A stretch of 55,101 nt of DNA from Spirosoma fluviale (lineage in GTDB: Bacteria; Bacteroidota; Bacteroidia; Cytophagales; Cyclobacteriaceae), in NCBI GenBank assembly GCA_945868725.1, contig CAMBMU010000008.1:1-55101 (forward strand), given 5' to 3'. Below the pieces are notes generated by a model. It worked only from the letters and a program-made list of their open reading frames with translations. It was not told the origin of the DNA and did not search any database. Shown piece by piece: positions 16,002-23,622 of this stretch. The translations under genes were made by a program, and so were the position numbers. Position 1 is the stretch's first letter, and each line of letters starts with the position of its first letter.

Positions 16002-17228
16002 TTACATGAGCTGCGCTAAAGCTATTTCATAGGAAGTTTGGGATAGTTTTGTTCTCCCTTGATTTTGGGCATGCGACCGCTGAAGAGCTTTCAAGATGGT
16101 ATGACTCACGTCCGTAAAAATCGCTTGGTCGGTGACTTCAGCTCCATCACTCATTAAGTAAGCAAATACGCGAGCCATGCCACAATTGGCGATGAAGTCA
16201 GGAATAAGCGCCACATGCTCATCTGCCCACAGGCCTGTAGGACCGACAAAAATTTCTGGATCTGCAAAAGGAACATTTGCGCCGCAAGAGATGACCTCCA
16301 GGCCAGCCGCTACCATGCGCTCCACCTGATCTTGGGTAAGGAGGCGTGAGGCCGCTGCTGGGATGAAAATTTCACTTTTCAAATCCCAAATTTTCCCATT
16401 AACTTCTTCAAAGGGAAGCAAGTTGGCTGCAATCAGTTGGTTTCCCTCGCGCTTCAAAAAGAGCTCGCGAATTTCATCTAGGCTAAATCCTTCCTCCCGA
16501 ATAAGTCCTCCTGCTCGATCAATGATGCCGACGATACGCACGCCTTCCACTGCCAAAAAGCAAGCTGCAGCGGCGCCTACATTTCCCCAGCCTTGAATCA
16601 CCGCTCGCTTTCCTTTTAGGGCACCTCCCCATAAGGAGTAGTAGTGCTTCACCGCCTCTGCGACACCATAGCCTGTAATCATGTCGGCTACTGTATATTT
16701 TTTGGACCCATTTGGAGTAAAGTTTGGGTCTTCCAATACCTTGGAAACACCCTGCCTCAATTGGCCAATTTTCCTGATTTTTTGTGGCTCATTCGCTTGA
16801 AAATGGCCATTCACAATTCCTTCTTGGGGATGCCATAGGCCATAAGATTCGGTAATGGGGATCACTTCGTGAATTTCATCCACATTCAGATCCCCTCCAG
16901 TTCCATAGTAGTTTTTGAGAAGTGGCATGACTGCCTTGTACCAGCGTTCGAGCACCCCTTCTTTGCGAGGATCTGCTGGATCAAAATTGATTCCCGATTT
17001 GGCGCCTCCAATGGCAGGGCCAGAGACGGTAAACTTCACTTCCATCGTTTTGGCTAGGGACTCCACTTCGCGTTTGTCCAAGCCTTTGCGCATGCGGGTT
17101 CCCCCTCCAGCAGCTCCCCCACGTAGGGAGTTGATCACTACCCATCCCTCAGCCTCTGTTTCAGAATCTCTCCATTCAAAAACGATTTCAGGGGATTTAT
17201 TCTCAAATTTTTTGAGTAAGTCAAGCAT
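16002..17228 (-). CDS. Glu/Leu/Phe/Val dehydrogenase
   Basis: An NAD(P)-dependent amino-acid dehydrogenase that interconverts an L-amino acid and its 2-oxo acid plus ammonia. Of 408 residues, the N-terminal catalytic domain carries the Lys-containing GPAIGGAKSGINFDP (near 70-84) and GTGGDLNVDE. The Rossmann domain begins near 190 with KRAVIQGWGNVGAAAACFLA. EIFIPAAASRLLT and ISCGANVPFAD are also typical. Whether it prefers glutamate or a branched-chain amino acid cannot be told. A -7 box lies 25 bases upstream. anmK lies upstream on the same strand with an 82-bp gap, so this gene probably has its own promoter. Confidence 0.94.
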   Translation of the reverse strand: MLDLLKKFENKSPEIVFEWRDSETEAEGWVVINSLRGGAAGGGTRMRKGLDKREVESLAKTMEVKFTVSGPAIGGAKSGINFDPADPRKEGVLERWYKAVMPLLKNYYGTGGDLNVDEIHEVIPITESYGLWHPQEGIVNGHFQANEPQKIRKIGQLRQGVSKVLEDPNFTPNGSKKYTVADMITGYGVAEAVKHYYSLWGGALKGKRAVIQGWGNVGAAAACFLAVEGVRIVGIIDRAGGLIREEGFSLDEIRELFLKREGNQLIAANLLPFEEVNGKIWDLKSEIFIPAAASRLLTQDQVERMVAAGLEVISCGANVPFADPEIFVGPTGLWADEHVALIPDFIANCGMARVFAYLMSDGAEVTDQAIFTDVSHTILKALQRSHAQNQGRTKLSQTSYEIALAQLM

Positions 17229-17253
17229 TGTTCTTTGGGTTTATAATTCAGTC

Positions 17254-17261
17254 CAAAAATA
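17254..17261 (-). promoter_or_regulatory. putative -7 promoter box of the amino-acid dehydrogenase
   Basis: The minus strand reads TATTTTTG, a perfect TAnnTTTG match, 25 bases upstream of the ATG. No TTG is found 19-22 bases further upstream, so the -33 part is weak. Confidence 0.4.
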
Positions 17262-17310
17262 GAAAAATATTTCCCAGTCTCTCTTGACTTTTATGGCCTA
17301 GATTTAATTT

Positions 17311-18387
17311 CTATCCATAAATGATGCCTCCAGAAGAATCACGGCTTGCTCCGGTCACCGAAGCCAGCGCATTCGTCTCTCCGCGTAGTTTCAGCACCCC
17401 AAGAAATGCAAAAATCAGGGCCTCCTTAAATTCAATCAGTTCTGTAGTGGCTTCTACTTGAATCCATTGTTGATTCAACTGATGGTCCAATCGTTCCACA
17501 AAGTAGCGGTTGTAGGCTCCGCCTCCGGTAAGTAACACGCTTGGGGTAGCCTTTGTGGCATGGGTTTGGATCAATGCAGCGATTTGGATTGCAAAATGCT
17601 CCACCAAGGTGCATAAAAGATCTTTGGGCGATAGCTCGATTTGATCCAACAGGGGAATAAACACCTGATCGATCGATTCACGGCCTAGCGATTTTGCCCC
17701 CGATACCGCATAAAAAGGGAGGGCATTTAATTGTGCGAGGAGGGCCTGGTTTAGATTTCCGGCTCTTGCCCAGACTCCATCTTGGTCAAACGAGCTCCCA
17801 AGCTTCACTGCCTCTCGATTGAGCAAAAGGTTAAAAGGACTGCAATCAAAGGCAATTCGCTGCCCATTTTTTTCGAGGGAAAGGTTGGAGATTCCGCCCA
17901 AGTTGATGCAAAAATCAATCTGTGGGAAAAGAAGCTGGTCTCCAATGGGCACTAGGGGAGCGCCCTGACCTCCTAGCTGCACGTCAAGCATCCGAAAGTC
18001 AGCAATTACCTTTTCGCCCGAAGCCTGATGCAAAGCCCAGCCATTCCCAATCTGTAGGCTCAGCCCTTTTTCAGGTTGGTGGAAAACGGTATGTCCATGG
18101 GAGGCCACCGCCATGGGCTTGACCTGCTGTTCGAGACAGAAATTTTTCACTTGCTCTCCCATCCATCTCCCAAAGTTCACATCTAGTAAGGCCAGGTCTA
18201 AACCTGAAAGGAGGTGACTAGTAGCCAGTTCTTGGCCCAGTTCCACCGGAAAAGGACGAGTTTCTGCTTGGATAATTTCATAGTTCCACATCCCCTTATG
18301 GTACTCAAAATGGCAATGGGCCAGGTCCAATCCGTCTCCGGAGGTGCCCGACATGAGTCCAATCAAGGTATAGCGTTCTGCGTACAT
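17311..18387 (-). CDS. anmK: anhydro-N-acetylmuramic acid kinase
   Basis: AnmK phosphorylates and opens 1,6-anhydro-N-acetylmuramic acid released from peptidoglycan turnover, producing MurNAc-6-phosphate for recycling. The 358 residues have the ASKHA phosphate-1 motif LMSGTSGDGLDLAHC at 11-25, VASHGHTVFHQP near 110, FRMLDVQLGGQGAPLVPIGD near 150, and the adenosine-site LLTGGGAYNRYFVE near 285. Lengths and motifs are normal. No other recycling gene (murQ, nagZ) is adjacent. Confidence 0.96.
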   Translation of the reverse strand: MYAERYTLIGLMSGTSGDGLDLAHCHFEYHKGMWNYEIIQAETRPFPVELGQELATSHLLSGLDLALLDVNFGRWMGEQVKNFCLEQQVKPMAVASHGHTVFHQPEKGLSLQIGNGWALHQASGEKVIADFRMLDVQLGGQGAPLVPIGDQLLFPQIDFCINLGGISNLSLEKNGQRIAFDCSPFNLLLNREAVKLGSSFDQDGVWARAGNLNQALLAQLNALPFYAVSGAKSLGRESIDQVFIPLLDQIELSPKDLLCTLVEHFAIQIAALIQTHATKATPSVLLTGGGAYNRYFVERLDHQLNQQWIQVEATTELIEFKEALIFAFLGVLKLRGETNALASVTGASRDSSGGIIYG

Positions 18388-18755
18388 GGATTAAAGTAGG
18401 TTAGATCTGAATCGAATCGAGAAATTTGATGAGCACCCTAAATGTCGGGTTTTTATTCATTCCTTATTTACCTCCTAAATGAAAAATCCAATCTTGGGTT
18501 TGACGGTTCGGCAAGTCTTCCAGATTGCCAATTTCAGCCAACCCTCAGCCCTTCAACGGATACTTGCCTGATTGCTCTGGCCAGGAGTAAACTTTGTTTG
18601 GCGGGATAATTTGATGCCTACCGCGTTAATTTTCCTGAAATATCTAGTTATCTATGTGGTGGAGACGCAGATTCTTTTGAAACATTGGTAAAAGGCCACA
18701 TATTTGTAGTCCAAAATTTAGTTCTTATTGAGCTAAGTTGTATTCTAAACCATCC
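18388..18755. other. 368-bp intergenic region before the envelope cluster
   Basis: Lies between the divergent genes anmK and the outer-membrane barrel gene. It holds a good promoter (18676-18706) near its right end. I see no ORF, tRNA, terminator or copy of the dispersed repeat. In other Bacteroidota a coaX gene often precedes this cluster, and no remnant of it is visible here. Confidence 0.6.
18676..18706 (+). promoter_or_regulatory. putative promoter of the envelope-biogenesis cluster
   Basis: TTTG at 18676-18679 and CATATTTG at 18699-18706 are separated by 19 bases. This fits the Bacteroidota -33 TTG / -7 TAnnTTTG pattern with one mismatch in the -7 box. It lies about 50 bases upstream of the barrel-protein ATG at 18756. 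Seen as a pattern; activity is inferred. Confidence 0.5.
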
Positions 18756-20030
18756 ATGTTGCGTAAACTAGCGTTGGGTGTGCTCTGCACCCTTTTACTA
18801 ATTTCAGAAGGCTTCGGTCAAAATAGTTCCTCTGCCTATAGTGCTTTGGGGATTGGAGAATTTAACTATGGAGGTCAGGTTCAAAACCAAGGCATGGGAG
18901 GCCTCGGCATCAGTTTTGGTACAGGCTGGGGTGCCAATGCTGTCAACCCTGCTCTTTCTACGCGAAATACCATTTTTAATTTTCAAGCTTCCCTCAACTA
19001 CAAACGAATAGCGGTATCCAATGCTACCGAAAAATCATTGGTGGATGGGGGAGGGCTTTCCTATATCGCAATCTCCCTTCCTGTAAAGACTGGAAAACTC
19101 ACTGCTGGAATGGGACTTGGACAAATTTCCAGTATCAATTACCGATTGAAAGTGGATAGCCCAGTGAATAATTCGGATTTAAAAGCGAACAATAACTTGG
19201 AAGGTGACGGGGGTATTTCTGAAGCCTATGTGAATTTTGGCTACTTGCTTGCCAAAAACCTGAGTATAGGGGTGCATGGATCCTATCTTTTTGGATCCTC
19301 TATCCGTTCCAACCAACTTATAATTTTTGATAAAAGCGATGTGGAAGTGGGGAGAGCTTCAGAATACTACGAACGAATTTCGGTCTCCGATGTAGCCTTA
19401 AAGTTGGGAGCCCACTACTTTTTTAAGACTTCTGAAAAAAGTAACCTCCATCTAGGAGCCATTTATCAGACATTTGGGGACGTTAATGGAACAGCGTTTG
19501 CAAAATTGGCTCCGATTGGCCAAGCTAGCAGTCCGAAGGCAGATGGTGATCTGATTGCCAACAATGAGAGGGGAGCTATTTACCTTCCAAGTCGCTATGG
19601 GTTTGGACTGAGCTTTGAAAAAAATAATAAATTTGTGATTGGCTTAGAGGGGCAGTACCAAGATTTTTCGAAGTATAGAAACTTTTTTGGTGAACCATTA
19701 AGCCTGCAAGCGGCCCAAAAAGTGGGGCTTGGATTTCAGATAGTGCCCGATTTCACGGATTTTGACAAGCTATTGAATCGCGCTACCTACCGAATGGGTT
19801 TGGAATTGATGCGCACACCTTATTTAATCAATGAAACCACTATCAATGATTTTGGCATCAACTTTGGTACTTCTATTCCTGTAAACAACCTTTCATTGGT
19901 CAACATGGCGATGAAAGTTGGAAGAAGAGGGACATCAGACAATGGATTGATTCGTGAAGCCTATTTTAATTTCACCCTAGGCCTTTCACTCAATGACAAT
20001 AGCTGGTTCTACAAACGAGTTTTCGAATAA
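18756..20030 (+). CDS. outer-membrane beta-barrel protein (FadL/OmpP1-like)
   Basis: A secreted 424-residue protein from the chosen ATG; the track start at 18738 is a TTG. The signal peptide is MLRKLALGVLCTLLLISEG with probable cleavage before QNSS. The mature protein starts with YSALGIGEFNYGGQVQNQGM and NPALSTRN, features seen in Bacteroidota barrels of the FadL/PorV-like clan. It is followed by alternating beta-strand-like stretches to an aromatic-rich C-terminus (WFYKRVFE). The transported substrate is unknown. It is the first gene of a cluster with a periplasmic TPR protein, LptC, a CorC-type protein and a PpiD-like chaperone, suggesting envelope-assembly context. Confidence 0.8.
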   Translation: MLRKLALGVLCTLLLISEGFGQNSSSAYSALGIGEFNYGGQVQNQGMGGLGISFGTGWGANAVNPALSTRNTIFNFQASLNYKRIAVSNATEKSLVDGGGLSYIAISLPVKTGKLTAGMGLGQISSINYRLKVDSPVNNSDLKANNNLEGDGGISEAYVNFGYLLAKNLSIGVHGSYLFGSSIRSNQLIIFDKSDVEVGRASEYYERISVSDVALKLGAHYFFKTSEKSNLHLGAIYQTFGDVNGTAFAKLAPIGQASSPKADGDLIANNERGAIYLPSRYGFGLSFEKNNKFVIGLEGQYQDFSKYRNFFGEPLSLQAAQKVGLGFQIVPDFTDFDKLLNRATYRMGLELMRTPYLINETTINDFGINFGTSIPVNNLSLVNMAMKVGRRGTSDNGLIREAYFNFTLGLSLNDNSWFYKRVFE

Positions 20031-20100
20031 TTAAATTTTAAACAATTAGCCCTGAAAAGGGATTCACCTGAAGTCAACAACTGATTAATTCTGGACGATT

Positions 20101-21402
20101 ATGAAAATTAAATCAACCTTTCTTGTCCTCGGAGCCATGCTCCTTGCTGGAATATCCCACGCGCAAGATGGCTGGAAATGGCCTGCAGATCCTGCTCAGG
20201 AAGCAAAGGCTAGAGAGTTCAATGCCGCCTATTTTGACTACATGAAGGCAGAGCAATTTGTGGAGGCTACCAAGCCTTTGAGCTGGCTTTTGGTGAATGC
20301 TCCAAATTTGAATGAGTCCATCTATATCCAAGGGGTGACCGTTTACAAAGGTGCAGCAGATAAAACTACCGATGCAGCACAAAAGCGGGTTTATCAGGAT
20401 AGTGTGATGGCTCTCTACGATAAGAGAGGGGAATTGTACAACAATCCTGCGAAGTGGATCGAGACCAAAGCCTACTATGGCTACTTGTTTTTCAAATCTG
20501 ACAAAGCTAAAATTCCAGCAGTAGTTGCAGATTTTGAGAAAGCAGTAGCCTTGAAAGGAACCATCAATTTCCAGTTTGTACCCATGTATTTTGACTTGGT
20601 GGAGAAAAATTACACGCTGAATCAGGCATACGCTCCGGAGCAAGTATTGTCCATTTTCGATAAGTCAAACAAGATATTGGATGCCGCGGCTGCAACAGGT
20701 AAGGATGTCACCGATTCCAAATCAACGCTTGAGACTCTTTTGGTAAAAATGAAGTTGATCGATTGTGAATTTATCGAAACCAAATTGGGACCAAAGCTCG
20801 CTGCTGATCCAACTAACGAAGAATTAGCTGAGCAGATTTTCTCCTATTCCTTGCAATACAAATGTATTTCTACCAAAGCCTTCTTGGCAGCCCTAGAATT
20901 TAAAGATTCTAAGGCGCCAACTTTCAAGACTTCACAGGTAAGAGGAATGTTATACATGTCGACTGGTGACTTTGATAAGGCAGGTACTGTTTTTGAGAAG
21001 GCCTTGACTTTGGCTTCAACCAACAAAGAAAAAGGCGAAACTCAAATGGAATTGGCCAAAATCTATGCAAGAGCAGGCAAAAAAGCTGCAGCAAGAACAG
21101 CAGCTCGTGATGCAGCAGGCCTTGATTCAGAATTGTCTTCTTCTGCCTATGGCTTGATTGGAGATCTATACATGTCAGCATACAACGATTGTAGAGCTGG
21201 TGAAAGTAGAGTTAAAGATTACGCGATATTCATTGCTGCTTACAATGCTTTTCAAAGAGCAGGAGACTCCAAAGGAATGGGTAGTGCTAGAGCACGCTTC
21301 CCATCCAAGGAAGAACTCTTCACTGAAGGCTTTCAAATGGGTTCCTCTGTAAGTACAGGATGCTGGGTTGGGGAAACTGTTGCCCTTTCTACTAGAGACT
21401 AA
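20101..21402 (+). CDS. periplasmic tetratricopeptide-repeat protein
   Basis: A 433-residue exported protein. The signal peptide MKIKSTFLVLGAMLLAGISHA is followed by QDGWKWP. The mature region is helical with TPR-like units, clearest at SQVRGMLYMSTGDFDKAGTVFEKAL and KGETQMELAKIYARAGKK (residues about 275-330). Two late Cys residues (in YNDCRAG and STGCWVG) could form a disulfide. It lies between the barrel gene and lptC in a conserved Bacteroidota arrangement, but no biochemical function is known to me. A strong terminator follows it. Confidence 0.85.
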   Translation: MKIKSTFLVLGAMLLAGISHAQDGWKWPADPAQEAKAREFNAAYFDYMKAEQFVEATKPLSWLLVNAPNLNESIYIQGVTVYKGAADKTTDAAQKRVYQDSVMALYDKRGELYNNPAKWIETKAYYGYLFFKSDKAKIPAVVADFEKAVALKGTINFQFVPMYFDLVEKNYTLNQAYAPEQVLSIFDKSNKILDAAAATGKDVTDSKSTLETLLVKMKLIDCEFIETKLGPKLAADPTNEELAEQIFSYSLQYKCISTKAFLAALEFKDSKAPTFKTSQVRGMLYMSTGDFDKAGTVFEKALTLASTNKEKGETQMELAKIYARAGKKAAARTAARDAAGLDSELSSSAYGLIGDLYMSAYNDCRAGESRVKDYAIFIAAYNAFQRAGDSKGMGSARARFPSKEELFTEGFQMGSSVSTGCWVGETVALSTRD

Positions 21403-21422
21403 TTTTTCTTAAATAGCTTATA

Positions 21423-21452
21423 AATAAAGGCAGCCCTGGGGCTGCCTTTATT
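21423..21452 (+). terminator. intrinsic terminator after the TPR gene
   Basis: A perfect 14-bp inverted repeat AATAAAGGCAGCCC / GGGCTGCCTTTATT with a two-base centre, followed by CTTTTTAT. It separates the barrel/TPR transcript from lptC, which has its own -7 box 27 bp further on. Confidence 0.85.
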
Positions 21453-21478
21453 CTTTTTATTCCCTCCAACTTTCCTAC

Positions 21479-21486
21479 TATCTTTG
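21479..21486 (+). promoter_or_regulatory. putative -7 promoter box of lptC
   Basis: TATCTTTG matches TAnnTTTG exactly and lies six bases before the lptC ATG. Initiation at the usual distance would give a 5' UTR of about three bases. The -33 region (TTTTA 19 bases upstream) is a poor match. Confidence 0.45.
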
Positions 21487-21492
21487 TAGGCA

Positions 21493-22038
21493 ATGAACCG
21501 AGGTCTTTCCTATTATTTTTCTTTTTTAGCCCTGATCGTACTGCTTTCTTGTCGTGAGGAGGCAGACCCCAACGCCTTATCGGCTTACGATGGCCCAGTA
21601 AACTCAGCCCAAAACATTCATATTTTCCACAGTGACTCCGCAGTACTTCGGTCTGAGATTATGGCACCAAAGCAGCTGGAGTTTGCCAATGGAAATTTAG
21701 AATTCCCAGAAGGCATCACGATTCAGTTTTTTAATTTGCAGGGACAGCTAGAGACCACCATGCGTGCGGACAAAGGATACTTCCTCAGAGACCAAAATCT
21801 CTACAAGGGTCAGGGCAATGTGCAAGTAAAAAATCTACCAAAAGATCAGCGGTTACAGACAGAAGAATTGTTCTGGAATCAAGCAGAACGGAAAATATAC
21901 ACTGAAAAATTTGTGACCATACAAGAGCGGCAGACCTTATTCAATGGAACGGGTATGGAAGCAGACGATGGTTTTTCGACCTACAGATTAAAGCAAGTAC
22001 GAGACAGTAGAACACTTTTACCAGGAGAAGGGCTATGA
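21493..22038 (+). CDS. lptC: LPS export system periplasmic protein LptC
   Basis: LptC is the bitopic or lipid-anchored periplasmic component that takes LPS from the LptBFG ABC transporter to LptA. The 181-residue product starts with a lipoprotein-like signal (YYFSFLALIVLLSCREE) whose Cys could be lipidated. The LptC fold follows from about residue 55: SEIMAPKQLEFANGNLEFPEG, then TTMRADKGYFLRDQNLYKGQGNVQV and TEELFWNQAERKIYTEKFVTI, the repeated beta-jellyroll strands. It overlaps the next small gene by four bases (ATGA), indicating an operon. Confidence 0.92.
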   Translation: MNRGLSYYFSFLALIVLLSCREEADPNALSAYDGPVNSAQNIHIFHSDSAVLRSEIMAPKQLEFANGNLEFPEGITIQFFNLQGQLETTMRADKGYFLRDQNLYKGQGNVQVKNLPKDQRLQTEELFWNQAERKIYTEKFVTIQERQTLFNGTGMEADDGFSTYRLKQVRDSRTLLPGEGL

Positions 22039-22256
22039 AGTTACTGGACGCAATTATCTTTTCCGTTGCTCTTGCGCTCATCGTAGTGGGCATCCACCAA
22101 ACGATGGTCAATGGCATTGGATTTTCCTACTCCCTATTCATGTTCGCTGTGGGCCTTTTGTTTTGGTTTCAACTGCGTCGAAACCAGGCGCGGGAAATCA
22201 GCGAATCCCAGGCAAAAAAGCCAGTGAAAAGCAATAAACCCAACCGAAAACGGTAA
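22035..22256 (+). CDS. small two-helix membrane protein
   Basis: A 73-residue protein with two hydrophobic stretches (LLDAIIFSVALALIVVGIHQ and FSYSLFMFAVGLLFWFQL) and a basic, Lys/Arg/Asn-rich tail. It is translationally coupled to lptC (ATGA) and followed two bases later by the CorC-family gene. This strict packing supports it being real. Small proteins of this type sit at the same place in related genomes. The function is unknown. Confidence 0.75.
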   Translation: MKLLDAIIFSVALALIVVGIHQTMVNGIGFSYSLFMFAVGLLFWFQLRRNQAREISESQAKKPVKSNKPNRKR

Positions 22257-22258
22257 TC

Positions 22259-23536
22259 ATGGACAACTACGTCGTATATGTCGTGATTTGCTTGATTTTT
22301 TCTGCATTTTTTTCAGGAATTGAAATCGCCTACATCTCAGCCAATAAGCTTCAGATAGAGCTTCAAAAAAAGCAAGGGATGTGGAGCGGGAAGGTTCTCA
22401 GTAAATTTCTGGCTAGGCCAGGCCAATTCATCGGGACTACGCTGATTGGAAATACAATTATGCTGGTGTTGTATGGTACCTTTATGGCCTATTTGTTGGA
22501 TGATCCGCTGCGAAATTTGTTTCCCGAATCCTTCAACAACGAAGCGGTAATTTTGATTTCTCAAACCATCTTGTCCACCCTTTTGGTATTGATTACTGGG
22601 GAGTTTTTGCCAAAAAGTCTGTTCATGTTGGATCCCAACCGCATGCTTAACTTTTTTGCGCTGCCCATCTTGATCATTTATTCGGTGATGTATCCCATCG
22701 TTTGGCTGATTGTATCCTTATCCAAGGGATTTATTACCCAAGTGCTTCGATTGGAATACAATGAGGAAAAGCCTGTTTTCACCATTACAGACCTTAATTC
22801 TTTTATCAAGGATCAAATGGGACAAAGAAGGACCGCTGGCAATGTAGAGGTAGATTCCAAGATTTTTGATAATGCGATTGAATTTAAAACAGTACGGATA
22901 CGAGAGTGCATGATCCCCAGAACAGATATTGTGGCAGTAGAAGTATCCGACTCGATTGAGGAGCTAAAAAAGGTATTCCAAGAAAGTGGACACTCCAAAG
23001 TAGTGATCTACCGAGAATCAATAGATGAGGTGATTGGCTATTGCCATCAGCTGGAGCTGTTTAAAAAGCCAAAAACAATTGAGGACATTCTCACGCCTAT
23101 CATCATTGCACCCGAATCAGCACTCGCGAACGAACTGCTTATCCAATTTATCCAAGAGCGGAAAAGCCTTGCCTTGGTGGTCGATGAATTTGGGGGTACT
23201 AGTGGAATTGTCTCCATGGAAGACATCATTGAAGAGATTTTTGGAGAGATCGACGATGAGTATGATAACGAAGCACTTACTGAACAATTGATCGGGGAGC
23301 TGGAATTTTTGCTAAGCGCCCGACTAGAAATAGATTATCTCAAGGAGAAATATGGATGGGAATTGCCGGATGGAGATTTTGAAACGCTCTCTGGATTCAT
23401 CCTTTCACGAACCGAAAATCTACCCAATATAGGCGAAACAATCACCTATGGAAGGTTTACCTTTACCATCGTATCTAAGCAAGCACATCGAATTGAAACT
23501 GTTCGGCTGAAAATCAGCGACTCAGATATTTTCTAA
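22259..23536 (+). CDS. CorC/HlyC-family membrane protein (DUF21, CBS pair, CorC_HlyC)
   Basis: A 425-residue inner-membrane protein. Residues 1-180 hold the DUF21 domain with about four hydrophobic helices (FSAFFSGIEIAYISANKLQIEL at the start and TGEFLPKSLF). Two CBS motifs follow from roughly 205 to 325 (VRIRECMIPRTDIVAVE and LALVVDEFGGTSGIVSMEDIIEEIFGEI). The C-terminal CorC_HlyC domain carries GELEFLLSARLEIDYL and DGDFETLSGFIL. Family members are linked to Mg2+/Co2+ efflux and, as GldE, to gliding. Synteny here (lptC before, PpiD/SurA after) favours the general CorC-like protein over GldE. Confidence 0.92.
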   Translation: MDNYVVYVVICLIFSAFFSGIEIAYISANKLQIELQKKQGMWSGKVLSKFLARPGQFIGTTLIGNTIMLVLYGTFMAYLLDDPLRNLFPESFNNEAVILISQTILSTLLVLITGEFLPKSLFMLDPNRMLNFFALPILIIYSVMYPIVWLIVSLSKGFITQVLRLEYNEEKPVFTITDLNSFIKDQMGQRRTAGNVEVDSKIFDNAIEFKTVRIRECMIPRTDIVAVEVSDSIEELKKVFQESGHSKVVIYRESIDEVIGYCHQLELFKKPKTIEDILTPIIIAPESALANELLIQFIQERKSLALVVDEFGGTSGIVSMEDIIEEIFGEIDDEYDNEALTEQLIGELEFLLSARLEIDYLKEKYGWELPDGDFETLSGFILSRTENLPNIGETITYGRFTFTIVSKQAHRIETVRLKISDSDIF

Positions 23537-23561
23537 GGCTAGACATTGTTGGGGCTGAAAT

Positions 23562-23592
23562 TTTGAATTTCGCCCTGAAACATCTTATTTTG
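23562..23592 (+). promoter_or_regulatory. putative promoter of the PpiD/SurA-like gene
   Basis: TTTTG ending at 23565 and TTATTTTG at 23585-23592 are 19 bases apart. The second is one mismatch from TAnnTTTG. The ATG lies 30 bases downstream at 23623. The ORF-track start (TTG 23563) would be the -33 element itself, which supports the later ATG. Confidence 0.5.
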
Positions 23593-23622
23593 CGACACTT
23601 TAAAATAAGCGAAGTCACAACC

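Noticed and set aside
22259-23536. CorC/HlyC gene as gldE of a gliding cluster
   Set aside because: No gldD, ssb or mutY neighbours; the lptC/PpiD context indicates the general CorC-like paralogue.
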